From: DATARR01 sp034666985
GTDB taxonomy: Bacteria > Acidobacteriota > Thermoanaerobaculia > Multivoradales > UBA5704
Reading direction: 5' to 3'
Length of the DNA stretch: 64,000 bases
NCBI GenBank assembly: GCA_034666985.1
Contig: JAXDKS010000054.1
Span: 62,001 to 126,000 of the forward strand
In this document: positions 25,752 through 33,529 of the stretch, in pieces
Position numbering within the stretch: position 1 is the stretch's first letter
Layout: each line of letters starts with the position of its first letter
The notes under the pieces: generated by a model
Seen by the model: the letters and a program-made list of their open reading frames with translations, nothing else
What the model was told of the DNA's origin: nothing
Database searches by the model: none
Program-made: the position numbers and the translations under genes

Positions 25752-26026
25752 GTCACAATCCCACCATACTGATCTGGTCAATTCGGACGAGGCGGCGGGT
25801 GTACCACCAGTCGTTGGATCACCCTTTCGTCACAATCCCACCGTACTGATCTGGTCAATTCGGACCGCGTCTTCGGCCACGACTTCCTCGCCATCCCCGA
25901 AGTGCTGCCCACGTCACAATCCCACCGCACTGATCTGGTCAATTCGGACTCGCCTCTGCATGCTCCTGTCAGAGGGAAAGTCTTTGCGGGTCACAATCCC
26001 ACCGTACTAATCTGGTCAGTTCGGAC
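25752..26026 (-). CRISPR. Short CRISPR remnant A, four repeats
   Basis: Four 37-bp repeats lie at 25752-25788, 25829-25865, 25913-25949 and 25990-26026. Unique spacers are at 25789-25828 (40 bp), 25866-25912 (47 bp) and 25950-25989 (40 bp). The first three repeats share a two-base variant; the rightmost matches array B. The leader-like flank is on the right (26027-26238). Repeat and spacer lengths fit type I or III systems, but the type cannot be set without cas effectors. Confidence 0.78.
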
Positions 26027-26238
26027 AGCCACCCTTCCAACCCGCTGAATCTACGAGGGTTAGGATAGCTGTTTTCCAACCTCCCGCAAGAGGCTTCAAT
26101 TTCCCTCCGCCCTGGCGTTTCCAGCCTTCCGAAAAACAGGGATAACCCTTGATCCGGTTGGAGTTGCCGTCCGAGTTCCAACCGGTGTGCCAAAATGGCG
26201 AAATGGGGTTGGCATGAAGTTTGTCTGAGTTGTCAAAG
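26027..26238 (-). repeat. CRISPR leader-like flank, copy A
   Basis: This is the second 212-bp copy of the flank described at 25284-25495, joined to the leader-proximal repeat of array A. Just beyond it, 26233-26256 read leftward gives LPDLVVL and a stop. Over 16 bases this matches the end of the cas2 fragment at 25617-25632 with one mismatch, so the flank probably once followed another cas2. Confidence 0.65.
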
Positions 26239-26353
26239 AACGACGAGGTCGGGCAGTTTGCCCTCCTGAAGGTAAGACACGGAATGGGGGCTATTTGTTG
26301 GGAAGAAGGGGGCGGGGGGAGGCGGTGGGCTATCCACCGCCTCCGCTCTGGGA

Positions 26354-26587
26354 CTACGGGCAGCTCGCGATGCAGGACTGGTAGGCCGAGCGACAGGCGG
26401 CGATGCAGGTGAAGTGGCCGGGAGAGCCGAGGGGAGGGCAGGAGGCCTCGCATTGCTTCTCCTGCCAGGCGCACATGTCGGTGCAGGGGCTCGCCGTCAC
26501 CTTGGATACGGGCAGGCTGGCCACGGCGAGGGCCGCGATCAGGCCGGCAGTCCGCAGGATGCGGCCTTTGTGCTCGAAGATCTTCAT
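26354..26587 (-). CDS. Small secreted protein with twin CX3C-X6-CX3C motifs
   Basis: The 77-residue product has a signal-peptide-like stretch (residues about 9-31, TAGLIAALAVASLPVSKVTA) and a short mature chain with eight cysteines at 35, 39, 46, 50, 61, 65, 72 and 76. Their spacing is CX3C-X6-CX3C, then X10, then CX3C-X6-CX3C again, an internal duplication suited to paired disulphides or metal binding. I do not recognise the family. ATG 26585-26587 has an AGGAG site. The 21-bp periodic GTGTA array lies upstream of it. Confidence 0.6.
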   Translation of the reverse strand: MKIFEHKGRILRTAGLIAALAVASLPVSKVTASPCTDMCAWQEKQCEASCPPLGSPGHFTCIAACRSAYQSCIASCP

Positions 26588-26728
26588 GGTGCGTCTCCTA
26601 TCGAGTCCGACCTGGTGCGTCAATGCTCCAGGTCTGCTGAGACGCTAGCCTCGGCGGCGAGGCGGCTCCATGGGCGGAGGGTAAGCGCCAGGTGAGCGGG
26701 GGGTGAGCAAGGCTGAGAGGTACGTGGA

Positions 26729-27110
26729 TACACCTGATTCAGAGGAAAAGGTGTAAGACATCCCGATTCATACACCAACACGGCGTAAATTAGTGTATGA
26801 AGGCGCTCGAGACCGCCATCTCGGGGGATTGTCTACACGTCCCCGCCGAAAAAAAGTGGGAAACCGCGGAGGGCATACACAGATCATGTCAGGAAGGTGT
26901 ATAGAAGCCCAGAAAATGGCTTGGCGGAGAGAGCTGTACACGTTCGAGAGAGGAATCGGTGTATAGATGGAGGGGTTTGGTGTAGAGAGAATGGGAATCT
27001 GTGTAAGAAGGCGGGGGAAACGGCTGGGGCCCCTGGCGGGGGGTGTATCCCGGCGGCAGGGGGGTGTATCCCAAAGGATGGCATGCAGTCCGTGGAGGGA
27101 AAAGGGTGTA
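26729..27110. promoter_or_regulatory. Array of GTGTA/TACAC motifs phased at ~21 bp
   Basis: Fourteen GTGTA motifs lie in 382 bp. TACAC (minus orientation) starts at 26729, 26771, 26834, 26876 and 26937. GTGTA (plus) starts at 26751, 26793, 26897, 26959, 26980, 27001, 27043, 27064 and 27106. Successive gaps are 20-22 or 40-42 bp, so 14 of about 19 positions on a 20.9-bp grid are filled, equal to two DNA helical turns. Several form TACAC-N16/17-GTGTA inverted pairs. No convincing gene overlaps it. I infer a binding platform for a protein on one face of the helix. Confidence 0.6.
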
Positions 27111-27122
27111 GCGCCGGCGGGG

Positions 27123-27191
27123 CCCCTCATCACCCCGGCCCTCTTCTCCCCACCTTCCACCCACCCTGCCGGGGAGAAGAGGGAGGGGTTA
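27123..27191. repeat. Partial copy of the ~135-bp palindromic element
   Basis: The left part CCCCTCATCACCCCGGCCCT matches the start of the element at 22048, and GGGGAGAAGAGGGAGGGG resembles its middle. The right half is missing or replaced. Confidence 0.6.
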
Positions 27192-27213
27192 GTCTTGAAA
27201 AGCAAGACGCTTT

Positions 27214-27267
27214 GTAGGGTGCGCTGTGCGCACCATCAGCGCTGACGGTGCGCACAGCGCACCCTAC
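27214..27267. repeat. REP-like 54-bp palindrome
   Basis: The 21-bp arms 27214-27234 and 27247-27267 (GTAGGGTGCGCTGTGCGCAC type) are perfectly complementary, and the loop is itself nearly palindromic. The same arms occur at 62728-62748 and 62799-62819 around a different centre. The right arm overlaps the stop of the small leftward gene at 27264. Confidence 0.82.
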
Positions 27268-27431
27268 GGCTGGAGTGAGGTCGCAGGCCGAGAACGCCGG
27301 CTGGCTTGGACCTCGGCTTCCATCTCGGTCTCAGTCAAAGGCTGGAGGGGCAGAGTCCCGAGACGATCGGCAGCGTCGAACAGCCGGTTGATGCGTCTCC
27401 TCCGGAGCTCCTCGCGTTTCTTGTGGCTCAT
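27264..27431 (-). CDS. Small basic hypothetical protein coupled to upstream membrane-protein gene
   Basis: This 55-residue frame starts with MSHKKREELRRRRINRLFDA, continues with a short acidic helix (TETEMEAEVQASRR), and has no membrane segment. Its ATG (27429-27431) overlaps the stop of the upstream membrane-protein gene by ATGA, the same coupling seen at many real junctions here, which is the main support. I do not recognise the family. The basic N-terminal helix could bind nucleic acid. It could also be a chance frame. Confidence 0.5.
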   Translation of the reverse strand: MSHKKREELRRRRINRLFDAADRLGTLPLQPLTETEMEAEVQASRRSRPATSLQP

Positions 27432-28450
27432 GGGATCTCGTTGCTCCTGGGCCCAGTGTACATGATGGCCGACCCCGTGAAGAACCGCTTGACCCAGATC
27501 AGGAATCCGAGCCACCCCAGCCATACCACGACCATGAGGGCGAGGATCACGGGGTTGGTCCAGATGTCGTAGATCCCCATCTTCTCCATCTGCTGCATCT
27601 GGATCTCGGGCGTGCCCATGGCCACGTACATCCTGCGCAGGCCAGCGCCTCCTCCCATCATGAGGAAGGCGCCATTGACGGATCCCAGGATCCAGAGGGC
27701 GACGAGCCCCCACCAGGCCGCCAGCCGGCGGTGATAGATCCCCCACGTCAGGAATGCGCAGAGCGCCCCGACGGCGAGGAAGGCCAGGGCGGCTGGAATT
27801 CCGATCAACATCCTCCCGAAAACCGGGAACGCCTGGTAGGTGAGACCCAGCAGTGAGCTCACCGTCGCAAAACCGGAGAGAAGGGTGAGCGCCAGCACTG
27901 GGGCCGGGACCCGGTCGGTCCAGGGGAGGCTCGGATCCTTCGCTTCGAAAGTCGCCTTGACGTTGGGGCCGCGATAGAAGAGGAGCAGGATTCCGGGCAG
28001 GACGAGGTACAGCAGCGCGAGAACGACGAGGATGCAACCCGTCATCGCCGTGCCCATGGCTGGATCGGCGGAGGTGCCGGCCGACACCGCCGCCATCATC
28101 TTCGGCAGGATGGCGACCCCCACGGCCATGCTGAAGATGCCGATGACCAGCCATATCCACGAAATGACCAGCATGATCGATCGTGCCCACCGCCGCCCGC
28201 GCAGGGTGCCCACTCCCATCACGCCGAAAAAGACCCCGATCAGCAGGTAGAAGGCCGCGCCCGCAAGCATCGCCCTGGGGTTGCCCCCTGCCGCGCCGGC
28301 CGACGACGACGCGCTGAGGGACAGGGTGGCCATGCCCACGAAGGCGAGCATCAGCAGGCACAGGAGGGCCAGGCCGATCTCCAGGAGGCCGATGAGGATC
28401 AAACCGGCGGAGCGGTCCTTGTAGGAAACGGGAGAGGCGAGATCGCTCAT
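27428..28450 (-). CDS. Polytopic membrane protein of unknown function
   Basis: The 340-residue product has about eight hydrophobic helices, including GLILIGLLEIGLALLCLLML near the N terminus and VILALMVVVWLGWLGFLIWV near the C terminus, with a short soluble piece around residues 285-310. ATG 28448-28450 follows AGGAGG. I cannot assign a family. It is divergent from an ABC permease/ATPase pair with about 47 bp between starts, and its stop is coupled to a small basic protein. Confidence 0.75.
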   Translation of the reverse strand: MSDLASPVSYKDRSAGLILIGLLEIGLALLCLLMLAFVGMATLSLSASSSAGAAGGNPRAMLAGAAFYLLIGVFFGVMGVGTLRGRRWARSIMLVISWIWLVIGIFSMAVGVAILPKMMAAVSAGTSADPAMGTAMTGCILVVLALLYLVLPGILLLFYRGPNVKATFEAKDPSLPWTDRVPAPVLALTLLSGFATVSSLLGLTYQAFPVFGRMLIGIPAALAFLAVGALCAFLTWGIYHRRLAAWWGLVALWILGSVNGAFLMMGGGAGLRRMYVAMGTPEIQMQQMEKMGIYDIWTNPVILALMVVVWLGWLGFLIWVKRFFTGSAIMYTGPRSNEIP

Positions 28451-28497
28451 GAGACCTCCTTCAACAGTGGGGGTGTGAGCGAAGATATCATCCCGGC

Positions 28498-29745
28498 GTG
28501 AAAACCTCCGGCGCCCTCCCGGTCCTCCGCTTCCACCTCGCCGTAGGCGCCCGGCTGGCCATGCGGGTGCTGATGCCGGCCGTGGTCGCCGCGTTCGGGG
28601 GCGGGATGCTCCTGGGCAACGACTTCCTGACCTCCCTGGCCCGCTCCCTCTTCGGCGCCGGCTCGCAGGGCGGTTCGGCCGTGGTGATCGCAGCGATCTG
28701 CCTCGGCGCCGCGGAGCTCGCCGGGCCACGGATCTTCCGGGGTCTCGGCGGCTGGCTTCGCCATCTGCCGGCGAGCGGTCTCGCCCACCGCCGGGCCGCG
28801 AGCCTCGCCATCGGCGTGGCTCAACTGCCGCTGCTGATGATCCTCCTGGTGCTCGCCGCCTTCTCCTCCCTGGCTCCGGCCGTCCTGATCCGCCGCTCCC
28901 TTCAGCTCGGCATCACCGCTCTCGCCGCGGCTCTCTGCGTCACTCCGGCCCGGCGGCGCTGGATCGCGGGGCCCGTGGCACTCCTCGCCGCCGTCGTCGC
29001 GGGAGCGGGCGGCTGGGGGATGCTGGTCCTCGGCGCCGTTCTCCTGGGCATGGCGGACCTCGCCGCGGGCGCGCTGGCCCACACCGATCCCCCGAGCGCC
29101 CATCTCTCGCGGCGCTCCCTCGGAGGATGGATCGAGACCCGAATCGCCTGGCGCGCCCTGGGGTGGAGCCTGCCGGGGGCGTTCCTCTCGGCCGTGCTGC
29201 CCGTCCTCGCCGCCTGGGCCTTCGTGGCCCACAACGAGCTGGCGCCACAATACGTCCGCCTCGCCGCCCGGCTGGGAGGCGGGGTCGCGGCGGTCCTCCT
29301 CCTCGCCTCGATGAGCGAGTCCCTCGCCGTGCGCCGGCCGGCGTGGCCGTGGTCGCGCTCTCTGCCCTGGACGGCCGAGCACCGGGTGCGCGTGGACGCT
29401 CTTTTCCTGGGTCTCCACGCCCTGCCGCTGGTGCTCCTGGCGGTGGCGATCCATCCCGCGGCCCTGGCCGTCCTACCCATTCTCCCTCTGCTCTCTTTGC
29501 GTGCTGCCGGAGCCCTGAGGCGGGCTCCGGAGCGGCGCGCGGGAGCCTCGGGGGAGATCCTCGCCGAAGGCCTCCTCCTCGCCGCCCTGGTGGCCCTGCT
29601 CCCCTGGACCTCGATCCTCGCCCTGGCCGGCGTTCCCTTCGCCCTCCGCGCCGCGGCCGAACGGGAGCGGCGGCAGAAGGTGAGCCGCTGGCTGGAGCTG
29701 CACCACCTGGCCGCGGGCGACCCCCAATCCTGGAGCGCCTCGTGA
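28498..29745 (+). CDS. Membrane component of an ABC transporter
   Basis: This 415-residue protein is mostly hydrophobic, with ten or more predicted helices and charged loops such as AHTDPPSAHLSRRSLGGWIE. It has no recognisable catalytic motif. Its stop overlaps the GTG start of an ABC ATPase (GTGA at 29742-29745), so it is best read as the partner permease. The start is GTG 28498. The substrate is unknown. An exporter or lipoprotein-type role is possible. Confidence 0.72.
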   Translation: MKTSGALPVLRFHLAVGARLAMRVLMPAVVAAFGGGMLLGNDFLTSLARSLFGAGSQGGSAVVIAAICLGAAELAGPRIFRGLGGWLRHLPASGLAHRRAASLAIGVAQLPLLMILLVLAAFSSLAPAVLIRRSLQLGITALAAALCVTPARRRWIAGPVALLAAVVAGAGGWGMLVLGAVLLGMADLAAGALAHTDPPSAHLSRRSLGGWIETRIAWRALGWSLPGAFLSAVLPVLAAWAFVAHNELAPQYVRLAARLGGGVAAVLLLASMSESLAVRRPAWPWSRSLPWTAEHRVRVDALFLGLHALPLVLLAVAIHPAALAVLPILPLLSLRAAGALRRAPERRAGASGEILAEGLLLAALVALLPWTSILALAGVPFALRAAAERERRQKVSRWLELHHLAAGDPQSWSAS

Positions 29746-30437
29746 TCCGCTTCCACCAGGCATCCTTCACCTACGGCACGGAAGAGCCCGTCCTCGCCGG
29801 AGTGGACCTCGAGATCTCCCCGGGGCTCACCCTCCTCCTGGGACCCAACGGCTGCGGCAAGAGCACGCTCCTCAAGCTGGCGGCGGGCATCGAGCAACCG
29901 GACACTGGCCGGGTGGAGATCGACGGTCACGATCTCTGGCGGGATGAGGCCGCGGCCCGCCGGGGCCTCGCCTTCGTGCCCGAGCAGCCGGACCTGACCC
30001 CCTACGCCACCGTGCGGGAGATCCTCGACCTCGTCTGCCGGCTGCGCGGCGAGCCTCGCGAGCGGGGACGGGAGGCGCTCGAGCAAGTCGGGCTCGGCCG
30101 GCTCGCCCATCGTTCCGTGCGCGAGCTCTCCATGGGTCAGCGCCGCCGGGCCGTGCTCGCCGCCGCCCTGGTGGGCACTCCCACTCACGCCCTGCTCGAC
30201 GAGCCCCTGGAGGCCCTGGACCGCGGCGCCCGCGAGGATCTCCTCGCCTGGGTCGACCGCCTCATCGCCTCCGGCGCCGTGGTGGTCGTGGTCTCGCACG
30301 AGATCGAGCCCTTCGCCCCCCGGGCATCGCGGGCCCTCTCGGTGCGCGGCGGCCGCTGCCTGGACGCGGGTCCACTCCCAGCCGACCCCGCCGAGCGCCT
30401 CGCCCTCCTCGACCGGCTGGCGCGCGGGAAGGAGTGA
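29742..30437 (+). CDS. ABC transporter ATP-binding protein
   Basis: The 231-residue ATPase has Walker A GPNGCGKST (about 34-42), a Q-loop-like FVPEQPDLTPYATV, signature LSMGQRRR, Walker B HALLDEPLE and the H-loop SHEIE. It would power the overlapping upstream permease. The GTG at 29742 is set by the GTGA junction and by the usual ABC start length. The Q-loop and signature variants (LSMGQ in place of LSGGQ) are common in exporters. Confidence 0.92.
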   Translation: MIRFHQASFTYGTEEPVLAGVDLEISPGLTLLLGPNGCGKSTLLKLAAGIEQPDTGRVEIDGHDLWRDEAAARRGLAFVPEQPDLTPYATVREILDLVCRLRGEPRERGREALEQVGLGRLAHRSVRELSMGQRRRAVLAAALVGTPTHALLDEPLEALDRGAREDLLAWVDRLIASGAVVVVVSHEIEPFAPRASRALSVRGGRCLDAGPLPADPAERLALLDRLARGKE

Positions 30438-30454
30438 GGCTACGATCCCGCTCC

Positions 30455-31540
30455 ATGTATCGCGCTCCCGATTTCTCCGATCCCCGTCTGTCGTCCGCTC
30501 CCGAGTGCCGCTTCGCGCCGGCTCCCGCGGACACGGTGCTGCCGGACGAGTTCATGTCCACCACCAATCACCCCACCTACGTGAAGATCGGCGGCCGCTG
30601 GCGCATGCCGGAGCGGCACCGGATGGACTCCCACCTGGTGTGGGACCCGGGCACCGAGCGGCTGCGGACCCAGGAGTTTCGCCTCATCCGCCAGGGCGAT
30701 CTGGTGGCGGTCGCCCGGGCCGAGGACGGCTCGGAAGGGGTCCTGGTGTGGGACCGCGGGTTCCAGGAGGAGGTGGACGAGACCCACGTGCCCGAGGCGT
30801 TCGCCTTCATGGCCTCGGAGGTGAGCCGCGAGAAGCCGGTGAACTACGACGCCATCTTCCACGAGTTCATGAAGAATCGGGGCGACGGCGGCTTCATCCT
30901 CTGGGTGATCGGCCCGGCCCTGGTCCATGCCCGTGGACGGGTGGCCATGGAGTGGATGATCCACAACGGCTTCTGCCACGCCCTGATCACTGGCAACGCC
31001 GTGGGGGTGCACGACGTGGAGGCCGCCCTCTTTGGCACCACGCTGGGCATGCTGGCCGACGGCGCGGGGTCGGCGGGCGGCCATTCGGTGCACATGCGGG
31101 CCATCAACGAGGTGAAGAAGGCAGGGTCGATCCAGGCGCTGGTGGACTCGGGCCGCCTCAAGGGCGGCATCATGCACGCCCTGACGGCCACCGGCACGCC
31201 CTACGTGCTGGCCGGCTCCATCCGCGACGACGGACCGCTGCCGGAGACGATCCCCTCGGCCCTCGACTCCCAGGAAGCCATGCGCGAGCTGACGGCGAAG
31301 GCCACCATGGTGGTGATGGTGGCGACGGCCCTCCACGCCATTGCCGCGGGCAACATGCTCCCCACCTTCTGCGTGCGGCCGGACGGCGCGATCTCGGAGA
31401 TCACGACGATCTGCGTCGACCAGACCGAGTTCGTGGTCAACAAGCTGAAGGACCGCGGCACCCATCAAGCCTTCGGGGTGGTGACCAACGCCCAGGACTT
31501 CATGCGGTTGCTGCAACTCGAGCTCATGGGGCGGATCTAG
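30455..31540 (+). CDS. TIGR00300-type LOR/SDH-conserved-region enzyme, ornithine cyclodeaminase-like
   Basis: This 361-residue protein resembles the TIGR00300 (LOR/SDH conserved region) family, in which archaeal members act as ornithine cyclodeaminases and larger relatives process arginine. Key segments are the N-terminal MYRAPDFSDP, then HNGFCHALITGNAVGVHDVEAALFGTTLGM (about 166-196), and the C-terminal CVDQTEFVVNKLKDRGTHQ. It probably binds NAD. The ATG at 30455 fits the family start, but no close ribosome site is seen; a GTG at 30434 overlapping the ABC stop is an alternative. The family is moderately sure; the reaction is not. Confidence 0.65.
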   Translation: MYRAPDFSDPRLSSAPECRFAPAPADTVLPDEFMSTTNHPTYVKIGGRWRMPERHRMDSHLVWDPGTERLRTQEFRLIRQGDLVAVARAEDGSEGVLVWDRGFQEEVDETHVPEAFAFMASEVSREKPVNYDAIFHEFMKNRGDGGFILWVIGPALVHARGRVAMEWMIHNGFCHALITGNAVGVHDVEAALFGTTLGMLADGAGSAGGHSVHMRAINEVKKAGSIQALVDSGRLKGGIMHALTATGTPYVLAGSIRDDGPLPETIPSALDSQEAMRELTAKATMVVMVATALHAIAAGNMLPTFCVRPDGAISEITTICVDQTEFVVNKLKDRGTHQAFGVVTNAQDFMRLLQLELMGRI

Positions 31541-31632
31541 GCCCCCTCCCCTGCTCCGTCGATCCCGGCTCCTTCGATCCCGCACTCGGCCGGGATAAGA
31601 TTGGGTCTTCTCTCCGGAAAGGGGAACGCTGC

Positions 31633-31941
31633 ATGGAAGTCATCACGATCATCAACGAGTCGCGCGACAAGGTCCGCGTGGCCCTGTTCGAGAAGCCCGC
31701 CTCCCCGGAGAAGGCGGCCATTGCGGTGGGAGTGGCGGACGTCGCCGCCCACGGCCGGGGACGGCTGATCCCCGGCGCGGAGCAGAACGGCGAGAACCTC
31801 TACATCGCCATCGTCAGGACCGTCCAGCCCGGCGACGCCATCCCGGCCTGGTCGGTCAACGAGGCGGTGCCCATCCAGAACGGCCAGACGGCGAAGGTGA
31901 TGGGCTCGGTCAGCCGCGGGTATCAGTTCAAGGTGAAGTAA
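31633..31941 (+). CDS. Hypothetical 102-residue protein
   Basis: I do not recognise this protein. It starts MEVITIINESRDKVRVALFE, has a small-residue-rich centre (VGVADVAAHGRGRLIPGAEQ) and ends in SVSRGYQFKVK. The alternating hydrophobic pattern suggests a small beta-sandwich. There is no signal peptide or membrane segment. A GGAAAGGGGAA stretch precedes the ATG at moderate spacing. Codon use matches the neighbouring genes, so it is probably real. It lies alone between a TIGR00300-type gene and three tandem palindromes. Confidence 0.65.
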   Translation: MEVITIINESRDKVRVALFEKPASPEKAAIAVGVADVAAHGRGRLIPGAEQNGENLYIAIVRTVQPGDAIPAWSVNEAVPIQNGQTAKVMGSVSRGYQFKVK

Positions 31942-31957
31942 CCCTCCCAATCCGCGT

Positions 31958-32066
31958 TTGAGATCGCAATTTGCGATCTCAACGCAGCGAGCTCCGAGGT
32001 GGTCGCAATTTGCGACCACCTCCGCGGTGCGGCCCATCTTGAGGTCGCAATTTGCGACCTCAAGAT
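31958..32066. repeat. Three tandem palindromes with core TCGCAATTTGCGA
   Basis: Perfect inverted repeats centred on the same CGCAA-T-TTGCG core lie at 31958-31982 (12-bp arms), 31996-32022 (13-bp arms) and 32036-32066 (15-bp arms). Outside the core the arm sequences differ but remain self-complementary. They lie between two convergent stop codons (31941 and 32090) and may terminate both transcripts or bind a dimeric protein. Confidence 0.8.
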
Positions 32067-32089
32067 CTCCGCGGCGGGGCCACGAATGC

Positions 32090-32455
32090 CTACGGCTTGT
32101 AGATCGCCAGGTAGGCCGCGAGCGCGCCGAGCAACGGCAGCACCCACCAGAGGAGGGTCGCCGAGCGGGGAGCGCGGCGGATGAGCACGATGATGCCGCC
32201 GAAGACGAGCCAGATCAGGGCCTTGAGCCAGAGCCATGCCGGCCAGATCCCCGGGTTCGAGAGGCCGATCCTGGCCAGCGCTCCGAAGCCGGAGACAAGG
32301 AGGAGGATCATGGCGATGCCGTGCGTCATGCCCGCCGTCTTGCGGCTCACGCCGGTCGTCACGCCGGCCCGCGAGGCGAGGAGCAGCCCGCCCAGGGCGG
32401 TGAACATCAGCATCATGCTGAGGATGTGGATCACTCGGTACGCGGCCAGACTCAT
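32090..32455 (-). CDS. Small four-helix membrane protein
   Basis: The 121-residue product has four hydrophobic helices (about 6-26, 44-62, 72-93 and 99-118) with a short basic loop RRAPRS. Its layout and the early histidine (YRVIHILSMMLMF) recall small cytochrome- or SirB-like membrane proteins, but no family can be assigned with confidence. It lies downstream of the site-2-protease-like gene on the same strand, 63 bp away. Confidence 0.65.
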   Translation of the reverse strand: MSLAAYRVIHILSMMLMFTALGGLLLASRAGVTTGVSRKTAGMTHGIAMILLLVSGFGALARIGLSNPGIWPAWLWLKALIWLVFGGIIVLIRRAPRSATLLWWVLPLLGALAAYLAIYKP

Positions 32456-32518
32456 CAGGCACCCCCTCCGGAAAAAGAATTGGCGGGGATTCTACCCCGC
32501 CCGCGGTCTGGACTGAGC

Positions 32519-33457
32519 CTAGGCGATCCGCCGGCCCCGCAGCAGCTCCAGGATCTGCCGGCCGTCGGTGGCGTAGCCCTCGCGGGTGCGGGGCAGGGGG
32601 AGGAGGTTGGTGAGCAGCACGATACCGGCGCAGAAGGCGTTGGCGCGGACGTAGACGGCGAAGAGCGCCGGGCCACCCAGAAGGCGGTGGAGGGCCAGCA
32701 CCGTCCCCAGGGTGAGGAGGTTCGCCAGCGGGCCGGCGACGAGCACCACGAGGTCCCGCGACCGGGAGCGGTGGGCCGAGGAGAACCAGAGGTTGCCGCC
32801 GAAGAGGAAGCGCCAGTCGCGGTTGGCGGTGATCCGCCGCCCGCCGGAACGCCATTCAATACTCCGCCATTCAATAAGGAGCGGTCCGGCCACCAGCCGC
32901 CGCGGGGTGTAGCGCACCCGGCGCACGGCCAGCAGGTGCCCCATCTCGTGCAGGGCGATGTGCAGGAAGCCCACGAACCAGAAGATCGCAGGCTCCCAGA
33001 GCACGGGGTCGCCCGGTCCGCCCCACAGCCCCAGGGTGAGGACCATGGCCGAGATCCCGGCGAAGATGGGGAGGGGGTGGGCGCGCCGGTCGAGCCCGGC
33101 GCGGACCCGCAGCCAGAGCGGCCGGGTCCACTCCCGGCCCACGATCCCCCGCACGGCGAGGTCGAAGCCGAACAGGGCCGTGGCGCCCCCTAGCCCCACC
33201 AGGAGCACGCCGGCCAGGACCCAGGCCGCGAGCCCCTCCTCACGGTGGATCATCAGGAAGAGGAAGACGAGAAAAGCGCCGAAGGCCACGAAGCCGAGGC
33301 CGGCGACGAGAGCCAGCACCCGGTAGAGGCCGTCGATGCGGTCCGACCCGGCAGCGGCCTTCTCGGCCTCAGCGGCTGCGCGCAGACGGCGGTCCCGCTC
33401 CTCCCGCCAGCGGCGGAGGTCCACGACGTTCGCTCTGGGAGCACTCTGGCGGCTCAT
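32519..33457 (-). CDS. Site-2-protease-like (M50) membrane metallopeptidase
   Basis: This 312-residue protein has a basic N-terminal tail (DLRRWREERDRRLRAAAEAE), about six hydrophobic segments and the zinc motif HEMGHLLAVRR. A later NLLPLPRTREGYATDGRQ resembles the second M50 motif that supplies the third zinc ligand from an Asp. Such proteases cleave membrane-embedded anchors, often of sigma factors. A short tandem duplication (IEWRSIEWRS, near 32850-32875) lies in the soluble loop. ATG 33455-33457 is the first start after the intergenic region. Confidence 0.78.
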   Translation of the reverse strand: MSRQSAPRANVVDLRRWREERDRRLRAAAEAEKAAAGSDRIDGLYRVLALVAGLGFVAFGAFLVFLFLMIHREEGLAAWVLAGVLLVGLGGATALFGFDLAVRGIVGREWTRPLWLRVRAGLDRRAHPLPIFAGISAMVLTLGLWGGPGDPVLWEPAIFWFVGFLHIALHEMGHLLAVRRVRYTPRRLVAGPLLIEWRSIEWRSGGRRITANRDWRFLFGGNLWFSSAHRSRSRDLVVLVAGPLANLLTLGTVLALHRLLGGPALFAVYVRANAFCAGIVLLTNLLPLPRTREGYATDGRQILELLRGRRIA

Positions 33458-33529
33458 CCCGGCTCGGCTCCTTCTACCAGATATACTACCGTTCCCGCCG
33501 CCCTTCGGCACCATCAATCTATACCAGCC

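Noticed and set aside
25162..26026. Reading the 37-bp repeats as transposon ends or REP elements
   Set aside because: They lack internal symmetry, are separated by unique 40-49-bp sequences, and adjoin duplicated leader-like flanks and a cas2 fragment.
26889..27164. A heptapeptide-repeat protein (x-Y-T-x4) read leftward through the GTGTA array
   Set aside because: The motif occurs in both orientations and in all three frames on the left side, so a DNA-level explanation fits better than a protein.
30434..30454. GTG 30434 as start of the TIGR00300-type gene
   Set aside because: It would give a GTGA overlap with the ABC gene, but the extra residues (VRLRSRS) do not match the family start at MYRAPDF; kept only as an alternative.
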